A DNA stretch of 64,000 bases from Bacillus suaedaesalsae (GTDB lineage: Bacteria; Bacillota; Bacilli; Bacillales; SA4). Positions 16,581-26,783 of this stretch are shown piece after piece (the stretch's first letter is position 1; each line of letters starts with the position of its first letter). The notes beneath the pieces are model-generated. The model did not search any database. It was not told where the DNA came from and saw only the letters and a list, made by a program, of their open reading frames with translations. Location: the NCBI RefSeq assembly GCF_016890225.1, contig NZ_JAFELM010000044.1, positions 1 to 64,000 of the forward strand. Reading direction: 5' to 3'. A program made the position numbers and the translations under genes.

Positions 16581-17057
16581 TTATTGAATTGATTTAATTT
16601 CGACTAAAATGTCTCCACCAGGAGTTTGTACTGTCACTTTATCTCCGACTTGTTTGTCCATTAAGCTCTTTGCAATTGGAGAGTCATTAGATATTTTCCC
16701 TTCGAACGGATCTGCCTCTGCACTACCTACAATTGTGTAAGTTTCTTCTTCACCATCAGGAAGTTCTATAAAAGTAACCGTTTTTCCTAAAGATACTACT
16801 TTAGAATTTCCTGCTACTTCTTCAATGATTACTGCTTTACGAATCATATTTTCTAGCAAGCTAATGCGACCTTCAACGAATGCTTGCTCATCTTTTGCTG
16901 CATCGTATTCTGAGTTCTCAGATAGATCACCGAAGCCACGAGCAATTTTAATACGCTCAACAACTTCTTTACGTTTAACCGATTTTAAGTGATCAAGCTC
17001 TTGTTCTAATTTTTCTTTTCCTGCTTTCGTCATTGGGTACGTTTTTTCAGCTGACAT
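16581..17057 (-). CDS. greA: transcription elongation factor GreA
   Basis: GreA rescues backtracked RNA polymerase by stimulating cleavage of the nascent RNA. The 158-residue protein has the N-terminal coiled coil with the acidic tip ([18 protein letters not shown]) and the C-terminal FKBP-like domain ([20 protein letters not shown]). ATG 17057 ([18 protein letters not shown]) is chosen: GGAG is 8 bases upstream and the sequence aligns with B. subtilis GreA, while an ATG three codons earlier is too close to the site. An efficient terminator follows. Confidence 0.95.
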   Translation of the reverse strand: MSAEKTYPMTKAGKEKLEQELDHLKSVKRKEVVERIKIARGFGDLSENSEYDAAKDEQAFVEGRISLLENMIRKAVIIEEVAGNSKVVSLGKTVTFIELPDGEEETYTIVGSAEADPFEGKISNDSPIAKSLMDKQVGDKVTVQTPGGDILVEIKSIQ

Positions 17058-17252
17058 ATCATTCACTCCTTCAATTTATAAAGGTACTCCTTATATACAG
17101 TACTTGTACAATATGAGATACCTCGACCATTCATTGTTCATTTTTCATTTCGCCTTTTGGTTGAAAACAAATAAGGTGCATTCATAACAACTAACTTTAA
17201 GAAAACAGAACATGATTTTATTTCTAGTATGTACGTTGCTTACCTGAATGTA

Positions 17253-17288
17253 ATAAGGTAGAGGCAAGCACATTGCCTCTACTACTTA
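17253..17288. terminator. hairpin downstream of udk
   Basis: TAGAGGCAA (17259-17267) and TTGCCTCTA (17273-17281) pair perfectly around a 5-base loop, with outer AATAAG/CTTATT extending the stem. The following T stretch is weak on the minus strand, so termination is likely but not certain. Confidence 0.5.
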
Positions 17289-17326
17289 TTAAACGTATTA
17301 TATTGTAGTTGTCTTTATCTATGCTA

Positions 17327-17962
17327 TTACAAAATTGCTTTTTCTTCAAGAATTGTTTGAATTTTCGTCACCATTAAATCAATCGCAACGTGATTATGCC
17401 CACCTTCAGGAATGATCACGTCAGCATATCTTTTCGTCGGCTCGATAAATTGATTATGCATGGGTCTTACTACCGAAACATATTGATCAATTACTGAATC
17501 AATAGATCGACCACGGTCCTTAATATCTCGAAGCATTCTTCTAATAATTCTAAGATCTGCATCAGTATCTACAAATAACTTAATATCCATTAAGGCGCGG
17601 AGTCGCTCATCCTCTAATACTAGTATACCTTCGAGGATGATAACATCTTTCGGTTCTACATGGATTACCTCTTGAGATCTTGTGTGCAGTTTATAATCAT
17701 AAACAGGTTTATCAATATCTCTATAATCAAGCAGTACTTTCATATGTTTAATTAGAAGGTCATTATCAAATGCCAGAGGATGATCGTAATTGGTTTTGAG
17801 TCGTTCCTCCATTGGCAAATCCGTTTGATCCTTATAATAAGAGTCTTGCTCTAATAATAAAATGGAGTGACCTTTAAAATGTTGATATATTGCTTTGGTA
17901 ACACTTGTTTTTCCAGAACCAGATCCACCAGCGATCCCAATCACAATGGGCTTTCTTCCCAT
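17327..17962 (-). CDS. udk: uridine kinase
   Basis: Udk phosphorylates uridine and cytidine in pyrimidine salvage in the cytoplasm. The P-loop GGSGSGKT is at residues 12-19; EQDSYYKD and YDHPLAFD are the nucleoside-binding segments typical of the uridine kinase family. At 211 residues it matches the B. subtilis enzyme. It lies 2 bases after the U32-type gene trhP2 and ends the trmR-trhP1-trhP2-udk unit. Confidence 0.94.
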   Translation of the reverse strand: MGRKPIVIGIAGGSGSGKTSVTKAIYQHFKGHSILLLEQDSYYKDQTDLPMEERLKTNYDHPLAFDNDLLIKHMKVLLDYRDIDKPVYDYKLHTRSQEVIHVEPKDVIILEGILVLEDERLRALMDIKLFVDTDADLRIIRRMLRDIKDRGRSIDSVIDQYVSVVRPMHNQFIEPTKRYADVIIPEGGHNHVAIDLMVTKIQTILEEKAIL

Positions 17963-17964
17963 TA

Positions 17965-19227
17965 TTAATTCTCCTTTCGCATCATGTTGTAAGGGAATAC
18001 TGGACGATCCACTTTAAACTTTACAATCTGAAGTGGGTGTCTTGCAGCATCAAGCTCATTACCATATTCGTCCCAAATTGTATCGACTATTTGTGTGAAG
18101 TTTTGAATTTCTGGTCCAAAGAATTCAATTTCGTCTCCTTTTTTAAAGAAGTTACGTTGTTGCAACGTCACGATGTTTGTATCAATATTGAAATCAAGAA
18201 CAAGTCCTGCAAAATCATAGGTTGTTTTCTTGCTATGATTTCCATACATCTGCTCTTTATACCCAGGAACTCCCTCAAAAAATGCAGGAGCCGTCTCACG
18301 GTTTGCACACTTATCTAATTCGTCAATCCATTCTTGTTTAAATACGAAGTTATCTGGATCTGCACAATATTCATCTATCACTTTACGGTAAACACTTACG
18401 ACTGTTGCTACGTAGTGTATAGACTTCATTCGGCCTTCAATTTTCAGGCTATCAATTCCAACTTCAATCATTTTAGGAATGGATTGAAGTAAGTTTAAAT
18501 CTTTTGGACTCATTGCAAACGGCGCATCTTCCTCAGCAAATAGTGGGTTTTCGGCTTCACCATTTTGTGCATACAAATCATAGTCCCAACGACATGATTG
18601 ACAGCAACCTCCACGATTTGAATCACGAGCAGTCATGTGATTACTTAACGTACAACGCCCAGAATAGGCAATACACATTGCACCATGAATGAATGTTTCA
18701 ATCTCAATATCCACTTTTTCTTTCATTTCTTTAATTTCTTCATAGCTTGTCTCACGTGCAAGTACGACACGTTCTAAACCTTCTTCCTTCCAAAATTGAA
18801 CGGCTTTCCAGTTAGAAAGAGATTGCTGCGTGCTTAAATGAATTTCAAGTTTAGGTGCTACTCTTTTACACGTCTCGATGATAAGTGGATCTGCCACGAT
18901 AATACCGTGAACTCCAGCTTCTTGAATACCACTCAGATAATCATCTAGACCGTCAATATTTTCATTGTGTGCAAATATATTTGTGGTTACATAAATTCTC
19001 GCTCCATATTCTTTGGCAAAGCGAACTCCCTCTGCCATTTCCTCAAACGAGAAATTATCGGCATTTGAACGCAATCCGTACTCTTGTCCACCGATAAATA
19101 CAGCATCAGCACCATAGCGAACCGCAATTTTGAGTTTCTCTAAGTTGCCGGCAGGGGCTAGTAGTTCGGGTTTTTTTGTAACAATACGCTTCCCATTCAC
19201 AACTTGTGAAATTTGACCAATTGCCAT
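17965..19227 (-). CDS. trhP2: tRNA hydroxylation protein TrhP2 (U32 peptidase-like)
   Basis: YrrO/TrhP2 and its partner TrhP1 have been shown in B. subtilis to be needed for prephenate-dependent 5-hydroxylation of wobble uridine 34. The 420-residue protein has the U32 barrel start [18 protein letters not shown] and the cysteine cluster CIAYSGRC ... GGCCQSCRW expected for a metal or Fe-S site, then SPKDLNLL and [13 protein letters not shown] 19227 is chosen because AGGAGG precedes it and the size fits YrrO (an upstream frame to 19290 lacks a site). It lies between trhP1 and udk. Confidence 0.9.
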   Translation of the reverse strand: MAIGQISQVVNGKRIVTKKPELLAPAGNLEKLKIAVRYGADAVFIGGQEYGLRSNADNFSFEEMAEGVRFAKEYGARIYVTTNIFAHNENIDGLDDYLSGIQEAGVHGIIVADPLIIETCKRVAPKLEIHLSTQQSLSNWKAVQFWKEEGLERVVLARETSYEEIKEMKEKVDIEIETFIHGAMCIAYSGRCTLSNHMTARDSNRGGCCQSCRWDYDLYAQNGEAENPLFAEEDAPFAMSPKDLNLLQSIPKMIEVGIDSLKIEGRMKSIHYVATVVSVYRKVIDEYCADPDNFVFKQEWIDELDKCANRETAPAFFEGVPGYKEQMYGNHSKKTTYDFAGLVLDFNIDTNIVTLQQRNFFKKGDEIEFFGPEIQNFTQIVDTIWDEYGNELDAARHPLQIVKFKVDRPVFPYNMMRKEN

Positions 19228-19302
19228 ATCTTCTCCTCCTTTGTTCTTCATACTCTGTATAAGTGCTTTTACATTACAAGTAACATTCAATCGTCCAGCT
19301 TA

Positions 19303-20232
19303 TTAATAAACGGTTTCCTTAAAGAAAAACCCAGTATCAAGCGGACGGTTTGAAGGTTGAATTGCCTCTATACTTTCCAGTAATTCTGCTTTTTGGTCCT
19401 CATATGCATCACGATCATCTACGCAGAGATCAATTGCAAGTCGATATTTCTTCGTGACCTCAATCATATATTCCGTGCTTTTTAATATACCATCAATTTT
19501 TAATGAATCTATACCTGCATCAATCATTTCTTCCAGTTCGTCAATGATACAAATATCATTAGGACTCATAATATGAGTTCCATTTTCATCTTGAAAGATT
19601 GGATATTTATTTTCACGCTCTTTGTCATGCAGAAATAGGGTTTGGTCTTGCGACAGTTTCTCAATTTCCAATGATTTACCTTGGAATTCGTAATAGTTTC
19701 CAAGTAGTGTACGTTTTGATTGGAACATACACGTCATTCCATGAACCTGAACCTCTAATTCAACTTCTGCATTTTCTTTCATTTCCACAATCGCATCCAT
19801 GTTAATTTCACGTGCCAGTACAGCTCTCTTCGCACCTTTTCTTCCCCAGTAATTACATGTAAACCAGTTTGTTGCTGTTGTTTCTGTGTTCCAATGAAGA
19901 GGGATTGAAGGCGTTACCTGTTTTGCAGCCATCAAAACGGCCGGATCTCCAAATACAACGGCATCGACCTTTACCTCTTGAAGGAACGTTAAGTAGTCTT
20001 CAAGCTCGTCCACTTTTTCATTATGAAAAATCGCATTCATAGCTACATACACTTTTCTGCCTGCAGCATGGGCAATTGAGGTTGCAGTCTTTACATCTTC
20101 TCTTGAAAATTCGCCTGCTAAACGTAAGCCGAAACGTTGTTCACCGATCATGATAGCGTCCGCTCCTGCTTCGATTAGAGGCTTCACATCCTCAAGCTTA
20201 GTAGGTGTTACTAATAACTCAGGTTTTTTCAT
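19303..20232 (-). CDS. trhP1: tRNA hydroxylation protein TrhP1 (U32 peptidase-like)
   Basis: A 309-residue member of the U32 family, the length of B. subtilis YrrN/TrhP1. It shares the barrel pattern KKPELLVTPTKLEDVKPLIEA with TrhP2 but lacks the full four-cysteine cluster, as expected of the small subunit. With TrhP2 it makes 5-hydroxyuridine at tRNA position 34. Its ATG overlaps the trmR stop as ATGA, so hydroxylation and methylation genes are translationally coupled. Confidence 0.9.
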   Translation of the reverse strand: MKKPELLVTPTKLEDVKPLIEAGADAIMIGEQRFGLRLAGEFSREDVKTATSIAHAAGRKVYVAMNAIFHNEKVDELEDYLTFLQEVKVDAVVFGDPAVLMAAKQVTPSIPLHWNTETTATNWFTCNYWGRKGAKRAVLAREINMDAIVEMKENAEVELEVQVHGMTCMFQSKRTLLGNYYEFQGKSLEIEKLSQDQTLFLHDKERENKYPIFQDENGTHIMSPNDICIIDELEEMIDAGIDSLKIDGILKSTEYMIEVTKKYRLAIDLCVDDRDAYEDQKAELLESIEAIQPSNRPLDTGFFFKETVY

Positions 20233-20870
20233 TCTGTCACCCTCTTTTTCTTACTAATTGCTATGCCATCCCCAATCGGCAAAATTGTTGTATTATAGTT
20301 AGGATTTTGCATTAGCCATGTATTATAATCATGAATCTTTTTGATCAGACTCTTTGTTCTTCTATGTTTATCAGAGTTATCCATTGCAACAAATCCTTTA
20401 AATAGGACATTATCACTAATAATTACTCCGTTATCATTGAGTAATTTTTCATATTTCTCAAAAAATCTTGTATACTGCCCCTTTGCCGCATCAATAAAAA
20501 TCACATCGAAAGTTTGAGTAAGTGACACCTCTAACGCGTCACCTAAGATAATTTCAATCTGATCTTTGGCATTTGCTCTATCAATATAATAAAGCGCTCT
20601 ATCATAGCGCTCTTGATCTCTTTCTATCGTAACAATGTTCACGTTTGGAATCGTTTTTGCCATTCTTAGTGCAGAATAGCCAATTGCACTTCCCACTTCT
20701 AAAATGGAAGTTGGCTCTATAAGCCTTAAGAACTGCATCAGTGCCTCTATTCCAATTAGTTCCATAATCGGAACTTCATTTTCTTTTGCATATCGCTCAA
20801 TCTCCATCAAAAGAGGCTCTCTCTCAGGAATTAATGCATGCAAATACTGTTCCATTTCTGATGGTACCAT
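20229..20870 (-). CDS. trmR: tRNA 5-hydroxyuridine methyltransferase
   Basis: TrmR (YrrM) methylates 5-hydroxyuridine-34 to 5-methoxyuridine using SAM. It is a class I O-methyltransferase of 213 residues: ILEVGSAIGYSALRMA is the SAM loop, VTIERD binds the ribose, and VIFIDAAKGQY plus SDNVLFKG are the metal and substrate regions of the COMT-like family. The second of two adjacent ATGs (20870) gives a 7-base spacing to GGAGG. It heads the tRNA modification operon. Confidence 0.9.
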   Translation of the reverse strand: MVPSEMEQYLHALIPEREPLLMEIERYAKENEVPIMELIGIEALMQFLRLIEPTSILEVGSAIGYSALRMAKTIPNVNIVTIERDQERYDRALYYIDRANAKDQIEIILGDALEVSLTQTFDVIFIDAAKGQYTRFFEKYEKLLNDNGVIISDNVLFKGFVAMDNSDKHRRTKSLIKKIHDYNTWLMQNPNYNTTILPIGDGIAISKKKRVTE

Positions 20871-20914
20871 CATTATGCCTCCATCTCATCACAACTCGAT
20901 ATATTTTACCACAA

Positions 20915-20953
20915 TAAAAAAGGGAATGCGAACTTTTTTCGCACCCCTTTTTC
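20915..20953 (-). terminator. mltG terminator
   Basis: AAAAAGGGGTGCGAA and TTCGCATTCCCTTTTTT pair across a short A-rich loop with one mismatch, ending in six T on the minus strand just past the mltG stop. Confidence 0.85.
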
Positions 20954-20969
20954 CTAGTCATAACTGTTA

Positions 20970-22106
20970 TTAGTCTTGGTTTGTAATATATTTTGCCTTA
21001 AGTCTGTTGTGCTCATCCAAAGTCTTCGCGTAATGGACTTCGCCATCCTTTGCTGCAAGGAAGTATAAGTAATCTGTTTCTCCTGGGTTAATCGTTGCTT
21101 TGATGGACATTTCACCAGCATTCGCAATCGGTCCAACTGGAATACCTGTTATCACATATGTGTTATATGGTGACTCTACTTCTAAATCATCATATAAGAC
21201 ACGATCTTTATGTTCACCTAGTGAATATAAAACAGTCGGGTCAGTTTGGAGCTTCATGCCCTGGTCAAGTCTGTTATAGAAGACACTCGCTATCTTCTCA
21301 CGATCTGTTTTTTGTGTTGCTTCTTCTTCAATTAAAGAAGCAAACGTTAATAATTGGTGAACCGACATATCTTTTTCAATCATTTCTTCTTGATATACTA
21401 AAAATATCTCTTCTGTTTTTTCCAGCATTGGGGTAATTAACTCTTCAATACTTGGTTTCTCTTTATAATAAGAATAAGTTGCAGGATATAAATACCCTTC
21501 TAGTGGATAGCGAATTCCTTCCTGGAAAATTTCATCTGTTAATACAGTTGGGTACTTCGCCATTAAGTCCTCAAGGAACTTTCTATCATTCAGTTGCGTC
21601 ATTAATTCCTCTTCGGTATACCCTGTTTTTTCAGAGAGAATCTTCGTAATTTCTACAAGTTGTTTACCTTCTGGTAATGTTAACGAGAATACTGCTTCTT
21701 GAAGAATTCTACCCGATTTTAAGCTTGCAATAATTTCATCGAATGTCATTGACTGATTTAGTTTGTAGTCACCAGCCATAAAGCCTGACTCGTTCTTAAA
21801 CTTCACATAATAACGGAATACTTTGTCATCTTTAATTACTTTGTTTTCTTCTAAAATTGATGCAATCTTTCGAGACGAAGAGCCAATTGGTATCGTTACT
21901 TCGATAGGCTTTTTATCTTTTGGGTCAACTGGTTCTAACGCAGATTTAATATATAAATAACCAAACGTTATAACTGAACCTATTATTAAAAATATTACAA
22001 TCGTAGAAATCAATACTATTCTTCTTACTAGCTTCGCTTCTTTATGTTTTTCTAATAGTTTCTCTTTAAATTCCTCTTTATTTGAATCAGAACCGATGGA
22101 AGTCAT
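20970..22106 (-). CDS. mltG: endolytic murein transglycosylase MltG
   Basis: MltG (YrrL, YceG family) cuts glycan strands near the membrane and sets strand length in new peptidoglycan. It has 378 residues, with a cytoplasmic basic N-terminus, a transmembrane helix at about 28-53 and an external LysM-like region followed by the catalytic domain. The catalytic Glu is Glu260 in ASLIEEEA; YPLEGYLYPATY and SPYNTYVITGIPVGPIANAG are family signatures. The ATG has a GGGGAGGGG site. It is a single gene bounded by a terminator and a long intergenic repeat region. Confidence 0.92.
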   Translation of the reverse strand: MTSIGSDSNKEEFKEKLLEKHKEAKLVRRIVLISTIVIFLIIGSVITFGYLYIKSALEPVDPKDKKPIEVTIPIGSSSRKIASILEENKVIKDDKVFRYYVKFKNESGFMAGDYKLNQSMTFDEIIASLKSGRILQEAVFSLTLPEGKQLVEITKILSEKTGYTEEELMTQLNDRKFLEDLMAKYPTVLTDEIFQEGIRYPLEGYLYPATYSYYKEKPSIEELITPMLEKTEEIFLVYQEEMIEKDMSVHQLLTFASLIEEEATQKTDREKIASVFYNRLDQGMKLQTDPTVLYSLGEHKDRVLYDDLEVESPYNTYVITGIPVGPIANAGEMSIKATINPGETDYLYFLAAKDGEVHYAKTLDEHNRLKAKYITNQD

Positions 22107-22276
22107 CGATGTCCCCTCCCCTCAACAGTCCTATTATACTACAATTTCCATCTATTTCGTCAATAAATCACAAAAATTTCATACAGTTATTTCCTTTTTC
22201 TGTTCCATTGCTATCGAAAGGTGATCTTAAGGGAAGGATTCTTCTAATATATTGCACATATACAGTAGCTTAGGCT

Positions 22277-22345
22277 AGGTCGTTCCATTCCACTGCAGAC
22301 ACTTGCTTTCCGCGGGGGAGAAAGTGTCTTCCGTTCCATTACACT
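22277..22345. repeat. remnant of the GCTTTCCGC repeat family
   Basis: TCGTTCCATTCCACTGCAGA leads into CACTTGCTTTCCGCGGGGGA, closely matching copy B at about 52303-52335 (CGTTCCATT, CTGCAGACACT, GCTTTCCGC). AGACACTT at 22297-22304 pairs with AAGTGTCT at 22322-22329, keeping the palindromic form. The terminal repeats seen in the full copies are absent, so this looks like a truncated or solo core. It lies in the 496-bp space between yrzB and mltG. Confidence 0.6.
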
Positions 22346-22432
22346 ATACAAAAAAATTGAATTCAAAAGAAACAAAACATAGAACAAAAGGCTCGGGCCG
22401 CCCCGTTTAGCCTCAGGCATAGCAAATGTTTC

Positions 22433-22471
22433 GGAGTTAATAAAAGGGTGTTCTTCCCTTTTATTAACTCC
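22433..22471. repeat. perfect 16-bp inverted repeat with CCTCAGGC flanks
   Basis: GGAGTTAATAAAAGGG (22433-22448) and CCCTTTTATTAACTCC (22456-22471) form a perfect hairpin with a 7-base loop. The octamer CCTCAGGC occurs as a direct repeat on both sides (about 22411 and 22493), and CAAAT/ATTTG allows outer pairing. It is not near a gene end and lacks a classical T tail, so a plain terminator is not the obvious reading. Confidence 0.6.
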
Positions 22472-22570
22472 TTGTTATTTGACCTCAGGCGGGCTTGGTG
22501 CTGGAGCTGGACTCAAAAGACACACACTTAGTTATACACAAGTGATATATTTTATAATTTCCTTAACAAT

Positions 22571-22600
22571 AAAAAAACGAGCCCATAGGCTCGTTTCATT
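22571..22600 (-). terminator. yrzB terminator
   Basis: ACGAGCC and GGCTCGT pair around a 4-base loop, and seven T follow on the minus strand. The hairpin starts three bases after the yrzB stop. Confidence 0.9.
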
Positions 22601-22602
22601 TA

Positions 22603-22887
22603 TTACTCTCCGTCTTCCTCTTCGTCAAGGAAAGCGTTTAGCATTTCTTCGATCATATCCCACTCTTCTTCTGTTTCAATAGGTGATAATTCACCTTCAT
22701 CGTTTTCACCTTGCTTGAAGCTTGAAGCATGAATCTCAATGTCCTCTTCATCTTCGTCTGTTCCAAGTGGATAGTATAGTACGTAAGATTTACCGAATTC
22801 TTCGCTATCAAATGTGAAGAGTACCTCACATAATTGTTCGTTTCCATTATCATCAATAACTGTTATTTGCTTTTCACCGTGTTCCAT
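22603..22887 (-). CDS. yrzB: YrzB family protein (DUF1292)
   Basis: A 94-residue, very acidic cytoplasmic protein. The DUF1292 pattern is clear: [30 protein letters not shown] and an acidic C-terminus. Function is unknown; the gene is conserved as the last member of the yrzL-yrrK-yrzB group in Bacilli. It starts 15 bases after yrrK and is followed by a terminator. Confidence 0.9.
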   Translation of the reverse strand: MEHGEKQITVIDDNGNEQLCEVLFTFDSEEFGKSYVLYYPLGTDEDEEDIEIHASSFKQGENDEGELSPIETEEEWDMIEEMLNAFLDEEEDGE

Positions 22888-22902
22888 TTCCTTGTCACCT
22901 CA

Positions 22903-23319
22903 TCATTTTTTGCTGTCTAAAAATCCTTGTAGAATAACTGATGCTGCTAGTTTATCAATAACTTTTTTACGTTTTTTACGACTTACGTCTGCCGAAATTA
23001 AAATTCTTTCTGCGGCCATCGTTGATAATCGCTCGTCCCATAATTGAACAGGCAACCCGAAGGTCTCCTTTAACATTTCTGCATACATTTGGCATGCTTC
23101 ACCGCGTGGACCTATTGTTCCGTTCATATTTTTGGGAAGTCCTACTACTATTGAATCTGCATCATATTCTTCAATAATTTCCTTTAAACGTTTAAATCCA
23201 AACTCTTTTTTTTCTTCATTTATTTGTATCGTTTCAAGCCCTTGAGCAGTCCAACCCATTTCATCGCTAACAGCTACTCCAACTGTTTTTGTACCAACGT
23301 CTAAACCTAATATTCTCAT
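22903..23319 (-). CDS. yrrK: Holliday junction resolvase-like protein / pre-16S rRNA nuclease YqgF family
   Basis: The YqgF/RuvX family has an RNase H fold and in E. coli trims the 5' end of 16S rRNA. Visible motifs are [19 protein letters not shown] (metal Asp), [11 protein letters not shown] and the C-terminal [10 protein letters not shown] ... [13 protein letters not shown] 23319 gives 138 residues, the usual size, with GAGG six bases upstream. An upstream in-frame TTG overlaps the site. It lies between yrzL and yrzB, with a small hairpin at about 23355-23372 upstream. Confidence 0.92.
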   Translation of the reverse strand: MRILGLDVGTKTVGVAVSDEMGWTAQGLETIQINEEKKEFGFKRLKEIIEEYDADSIVVGLPKNMNGTIGPRGEACQMYAEMLKETFGLPVQLWDERLSTMAAERILISADVSRKKRKKVIDKLAASVILQGFLDSKK

Positions 23320-23423
23320 TCTATACCTCAAAATCTCAATCTAGCCACCACCAATGGGGTAGCGACCGCTCCCACTGCTATTAGAGGGAATTCACAAAAC
23401 TTCTGCAAGTTGGTTAGGGACTA

Positions 23424-23684
23424 TTACTTTCTGTTCGCTAAGTATGACTTTACTAACTCTTCAATTAGTTCATCACGTTCAAGTTTACGGATTATATTTC
23501 TAGCGTCGTTATGTCTAGGAATATAAGCTGGATCACCCGATAATAAATATCCAACGATTTGATTAATCGGATTGTATCCTTTTTCTTGAAGCGCATCGTA
23601 TACAGTGAAAAGTACATCATCCACATTTGTATCAAGTTGCTCATCTTGAATATTGAATTTCATTGTCTTATCAAAAGAGCTCAT
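23424..23684 (-). CDS. yrzL: IreB family regulatory phosphoprotein (YrzL, DUF965)
   Basis: An 86-residue protein matching IreB/Yrz[14 protein letters not shown] at the start, then [46 protein letters not shown] in pieces typical of DUF965. In Enterococcus, IreB is phosphorylated on N-terminal threonines by the PASTA kinase IreK and affects cephalosporin tolerance; here a similar link to a PrkC-type kinase is an inference. AGTGAGGTG precedes the ATG. The gene stands between alaS and yrrK. Confidence 0.92.
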   Translation of the reverse strand: MSSFDKTMKFNIQDEQLDTNVDDVLFTVYDALQEKGYNPINQIVGYLLSGDPAYIPRHNDARNIIRKLERDELIEELVKSYLANRK

Positions 23685-23827
23685 GTTTACACCTCACTCC
23701 CAAGCAAAAGCTTGTCAACATTTACCTTCATTGTACACTAACCAATTCTTATAATAAAGCAATTGAATAAAATTACTCTATTTTTATGTAAGTAGCTGGT
23801 GAGACTAGCTCACCAACTTGACTTTAT

Positions 23828-26464
23828 TTAAATAGATTGAACCCATTCTTGTACATATGCTAGTGCTTCGTCTAGCTTGTTTGGATCTTTTCCGCCAGCT
23901 TGAGCCATATCAGGACGGCCACCACCGCCGCCGCCACATCGCGTCGCAACTTCTTTAATTAACTTTCCAGCATGATAACCTTTAGAGATTAAGTCTTCAG
24001 TTACTCCAGCAGATAGGTTCACTTTATCTTCACCAGAAGCTGAACCAAGGATCACAATACCAGAACCAATTTTTGTTTTCAATTCATCCACCATTGAACG
24101 AAGATTGTTCATGTCAGATGCGTTTACTTTACTTGCAAGTACTTTAACACCATTAATTTCTTTAACTTCATTGATCAGATTACCTGCTTGTATATTACCT
24201 AATTTAGCAGACATTGATTCATTTTCACGTTGTAATTGTTTCATTTCTCCTTGCAGGGCTTCAATTCTGCCAACGAGATCCTTAGGATTTGCCTTTAATT
24301 TGCTAGAAGCTTCTTTTAGAAGATTGATTTGGTCATTCATAACACCGTATGCAGCTTTACCAGTAACAGCTTCAATTCTTCTTGTTCCTGCACCAATACC
24401 AGATTCAGATAAGATTTTAAATAAACCGATCACAGCAGAGTTCGGCACGTGACAACCACCACATAATTCTAAGCTGTATTCACCAATCTTTACTACGCGT
24501 ACAACATCTCCGTATTTCTCACCGAATAAAGCCATAGCTCCCATAGATTTTGCTTCATCAAGAGACTTATTTGAGATTTCGACTTTAATACTCTCCCATA
24601 TTTTCTCGTTAACGATGGATTCTATTCTCTCTAATTCTTCTTGCTTTACCTGTCCGAAGTGAGAGAAATCGAAGCGGAGGCGATCTGGAGTAACTAATGA
24701 ACCAGCTTGATTAACATGAGTTCCTAAAACATCCTTAAGAGCCTGGTGTAATAAATGTGTAGCCGTATGGTTTTTAATAATATCTGCGCGGATACTAGTA
24801 TCAATTTGCGCAGTAACCTGCATTCCTTTTTGAAGTGTTCCTTCTTCAACGAATACGTGATGTAGGTTTTGTCCATTTGGAGCTTTTTGTACATCCTTAA
24901 CGAATACTTTTACCCCATTAGAAAGGATATATCCTTTGTCAGCAACTTGGCCACCACTTTCAGCATAGAAAGGAGTTGTGCTTAACACGAGCTGTCCTTC
25001 TTGACCGGAGACAAGCTCTTCCACAAATTCATTTCCACTAACAATTTGAAGGATGGTTGAACTCTCTTCATAGTTTTCGTATCCAACAAAATCACTCTTG
25101 TCTGTTATATCACCGAGTACGCCGCCTTGAACTTGCATTGAGCCTGTGTCTTGTCTAGCAGCTCTTGCTCTTTCACGCTGATTTTCCATTTCCTTTTCAA
25201 AGCCAGCATGATCTATCGTCATTCCTTCTTCTTCTGCGTACTCTTCTGTTAACTCTACTGGAAATCCGTACGTATCATAAAGTCGGAAAACATCAGCCCC
25301 TGGAATTACCGTTTGATTTTGTTCTTTTTGAGACTTCATGACAGATGATAGGATCGCAAGTCCATCATGTAACGTTTCATGGAAACGCTCTTCTTCATTT
25401 TTTACTACCTTCTGTATGAACTCTGTTTTTCCTTTTACTTCCGGATAGAATTCCACCATAATGTCTGCAACAACAGGTACTAGCTCAAACATAAATGGTC
25501 TTTGAATAGTAAGTTGCTTAGCATACCGAACCGCTCTTCTTAATAATCGACGTAATACATATCCTCTGCCTTCATTAGAAGGAAGTGCCCCATCTCCTAT
25601 AGCAAAAGTTACAGTTCTAATATGGTCAGCAATTATTTTGAATGCAACGTCCTTCTCTTTTGTTTCACGGTACTTTTGTCCAGAAATTTGTTCAGTAGCC
25701 TCGATGATTGGGATGAATAAATCTGTATCAAAATTTGTAGGCACATCTTGAATAACAGACACCATTCTCTCAAGACCCATTCCTGTATCGATGTTCTTCT
25801 TAGGAAGTGGAGTGTACGTTCCATCTGGATTATGGTTGAACTGAGAGAACACTAGGTTCCATACTTCTAAATATCGTTCATTCTCACCGCCAGGATATAG
25901 TTCTGGATCGTTCAGGTCATCACCATAATTCGGTCCACGATCATAGAAAATTTCTGTATTCGGTCCACTTGGTCCTTCACCGATGTCCCAGTAGTTTCCT
26001 TCTAAGCGGATAATGCGCTCTTTGGGTATACCAATATCTTCAACCCAAATTTTATATGCTTCTTCATCTTCTGGATGAATGGTTACTGATAACTTTTCAG
26101 GGTCAAACCCAATCCATTCTTTGCTCGTTAAAAACTCCCATGCCCAGTGAATGGATTCTGTTTTGAAATAATCACCGATTGAAAAATTGCCAAGCATTTC
26201 GAAAAATGTATGATGTCTTGCTGTTTTTCCGACGTTTTCGATGTCATTTGTTCGAATTGATTTCTGAGCATTACAAATACGTGGATTTTCAGGTATTACT
26301 CGCCCGTCAAAATACTTTTTTAATGTTGCTACACCACTGTTAATCCATAGTAGTGATGGATCTTCATGTGGTACTAGAGGTCGACTAGGTTCAACAGTAT
26401 GACCTTTTTCTTTAAAGAAATCTAAAAACATTTGTCTTACTTGTGCTGATGTTAAATACTTCAT
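23828..26464 (-). CDS. alaS: alanyl-tRNA synthetase
   Basis: AlaRS charges tRNA-Ala and edits mischarged serine. The 878-residue protein has the class II catalytic core (residues [26 protein letters not shown]), the editing domain with zinc ligands HTATHLLH and CGGCH, and the C-Ala domain ending in the Gly-rich [17 protein letters not shown]. The length is standard. It is preceded by a T-box leader with an Ala specifier and a consensus sigma-A promoter, so expression should rise when uncharged tRNA-Ala accumulates. Confidence 0.97.
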   Translation of the reverse strand: MKYLTSAQVRQMFLDFFKEKGHTVEPSRPLVPHEDPSLLWINSGVATLKKYFDGRVIPENPRICNAQKSIRTNDIENVGKTARHHTFFEMLGNFSIGDYFKTESIHWAWEFLTSKEWIGFDPEKLSVTIHPEDEEAYKIWVEDIGIPKERIIRLEGNYWDIGEGPSGPNTEIFYDRGPNYGDDLNDPELYPGGENERYLEVWNLVFSQFNHNPDGTYTPLPKKNIDTGMGLERMVSVIQDVPTNFDTDLFIPIIEATEQISGQKYRETKEKDVAFKIIADHIRTVTFAIGDGALPSNEGRGYVLRRLLRRAVRYAKQLTIQRPFMFELVPVVADIMVEFYPEVKGKTEFIQKVVKNEEERFHETLHDGLAILSSVMKSQKEQNQTVIPGADVFRLYDTYGFPVELTEEYAEEEGMTIDHAGFEKEMENQRERARAARQDTGSMQVQGGVLGDITDKSDFVGYENYEESSTILQIVSGNEFVEELVSGQEGQLVLSTTPFYAESGGQVADKGYILSNGVKVFVKDVQKAPNGQNLHHVFVEEGTLQKGMQVTAQIDTSIRADIIKNHTATHLLHQALKDVLGTHVNQAGSLVTPDRLRFDFSHFGQVKQEELERIESIVNEKIWESIKVEISNKSLDEAKSMGAMALFGEKYGDVVRVVKIGEYSLELCGGCHVPNSAVIGLFKILSESGIGAGTRRIEAVTGKAAYGVMNDQINLLKEASSKLKANPKDLVGRIEALQGEMKQLQRENESMSAKLGNIQAGNLINEVKEINGVKVLASKVNASDMNNLRSMVDELKTKIGSGIVILGSASGEDKVNLSAGVTEDLISKGYHAGKLIKEVATRCGGGGGGRPDMAQAGGKDPNKLDEALAYVQEWVQSI

Positions 26465-26499
26465 CTTTTTATCCTCCTAAATTAATTTCCAATAAAAAT

Positions 26500-26747
26500 A
26501 AAAAAACTCCCACCCCTGTTATAAAAACAGGGACGAGAGTTAGCTCGCGGTACCACCCTGATTATGATTACAAAAGACTGTAATCATCACCTCAGATTTC
26601 TGTAACGTAGAAAGACGGTAGATTTTTTCTACACTCTGGAGTAGCCTTCAGTTAACCTTCACCTAGAATTCCTCTCAGCCGATCCGGGAATTCCTCTCTT
26701 TAAGATGGACTTTAACTTACTCGTTCCTTCATTGATTTTCTTATTAT
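26500..26747 (-). promoter_or_regulatory. T-box riboswitch leader of alaS
   Basis: The conserved T-box sequence AGGGTGGTACCGCG is read on the minus strand from 26546-26559. It is followed by a terminator (CTCTCGTCCCTGTTT paired with AACAGGGGTGGGAG, then seven T). Stem I shows an AGAGAG stretch and an Ala codon GCU at 26643-26645 in the position of the specifier (GAAGGCUACU). Confidence 0.92.
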
Positions 26748-26753
26748 GTCGCT

Positions 26754-26783
26754 ATTATAGACAACTCAAAAGTCGTTTGTCAA
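26754..26783 (-). promoter_or_regulatory. sigma-A promoter of alaS
   Basis: On the minus strand TTGACA (26778-26783) and TATAAT (26754-26759) are separated by 18 bases. Transcription would start near 26747, giving the T-box leader. The -35 box overlaps the last codons of yrrI. Confidence 0.85.

Noticed and set aside
22482-22682. Possible small plus-strand gene in the yrzB-mltG gap
   Set aside because: No ribosome site, and it runs through the yrzB terminator and into yrzB on the opposite strand.
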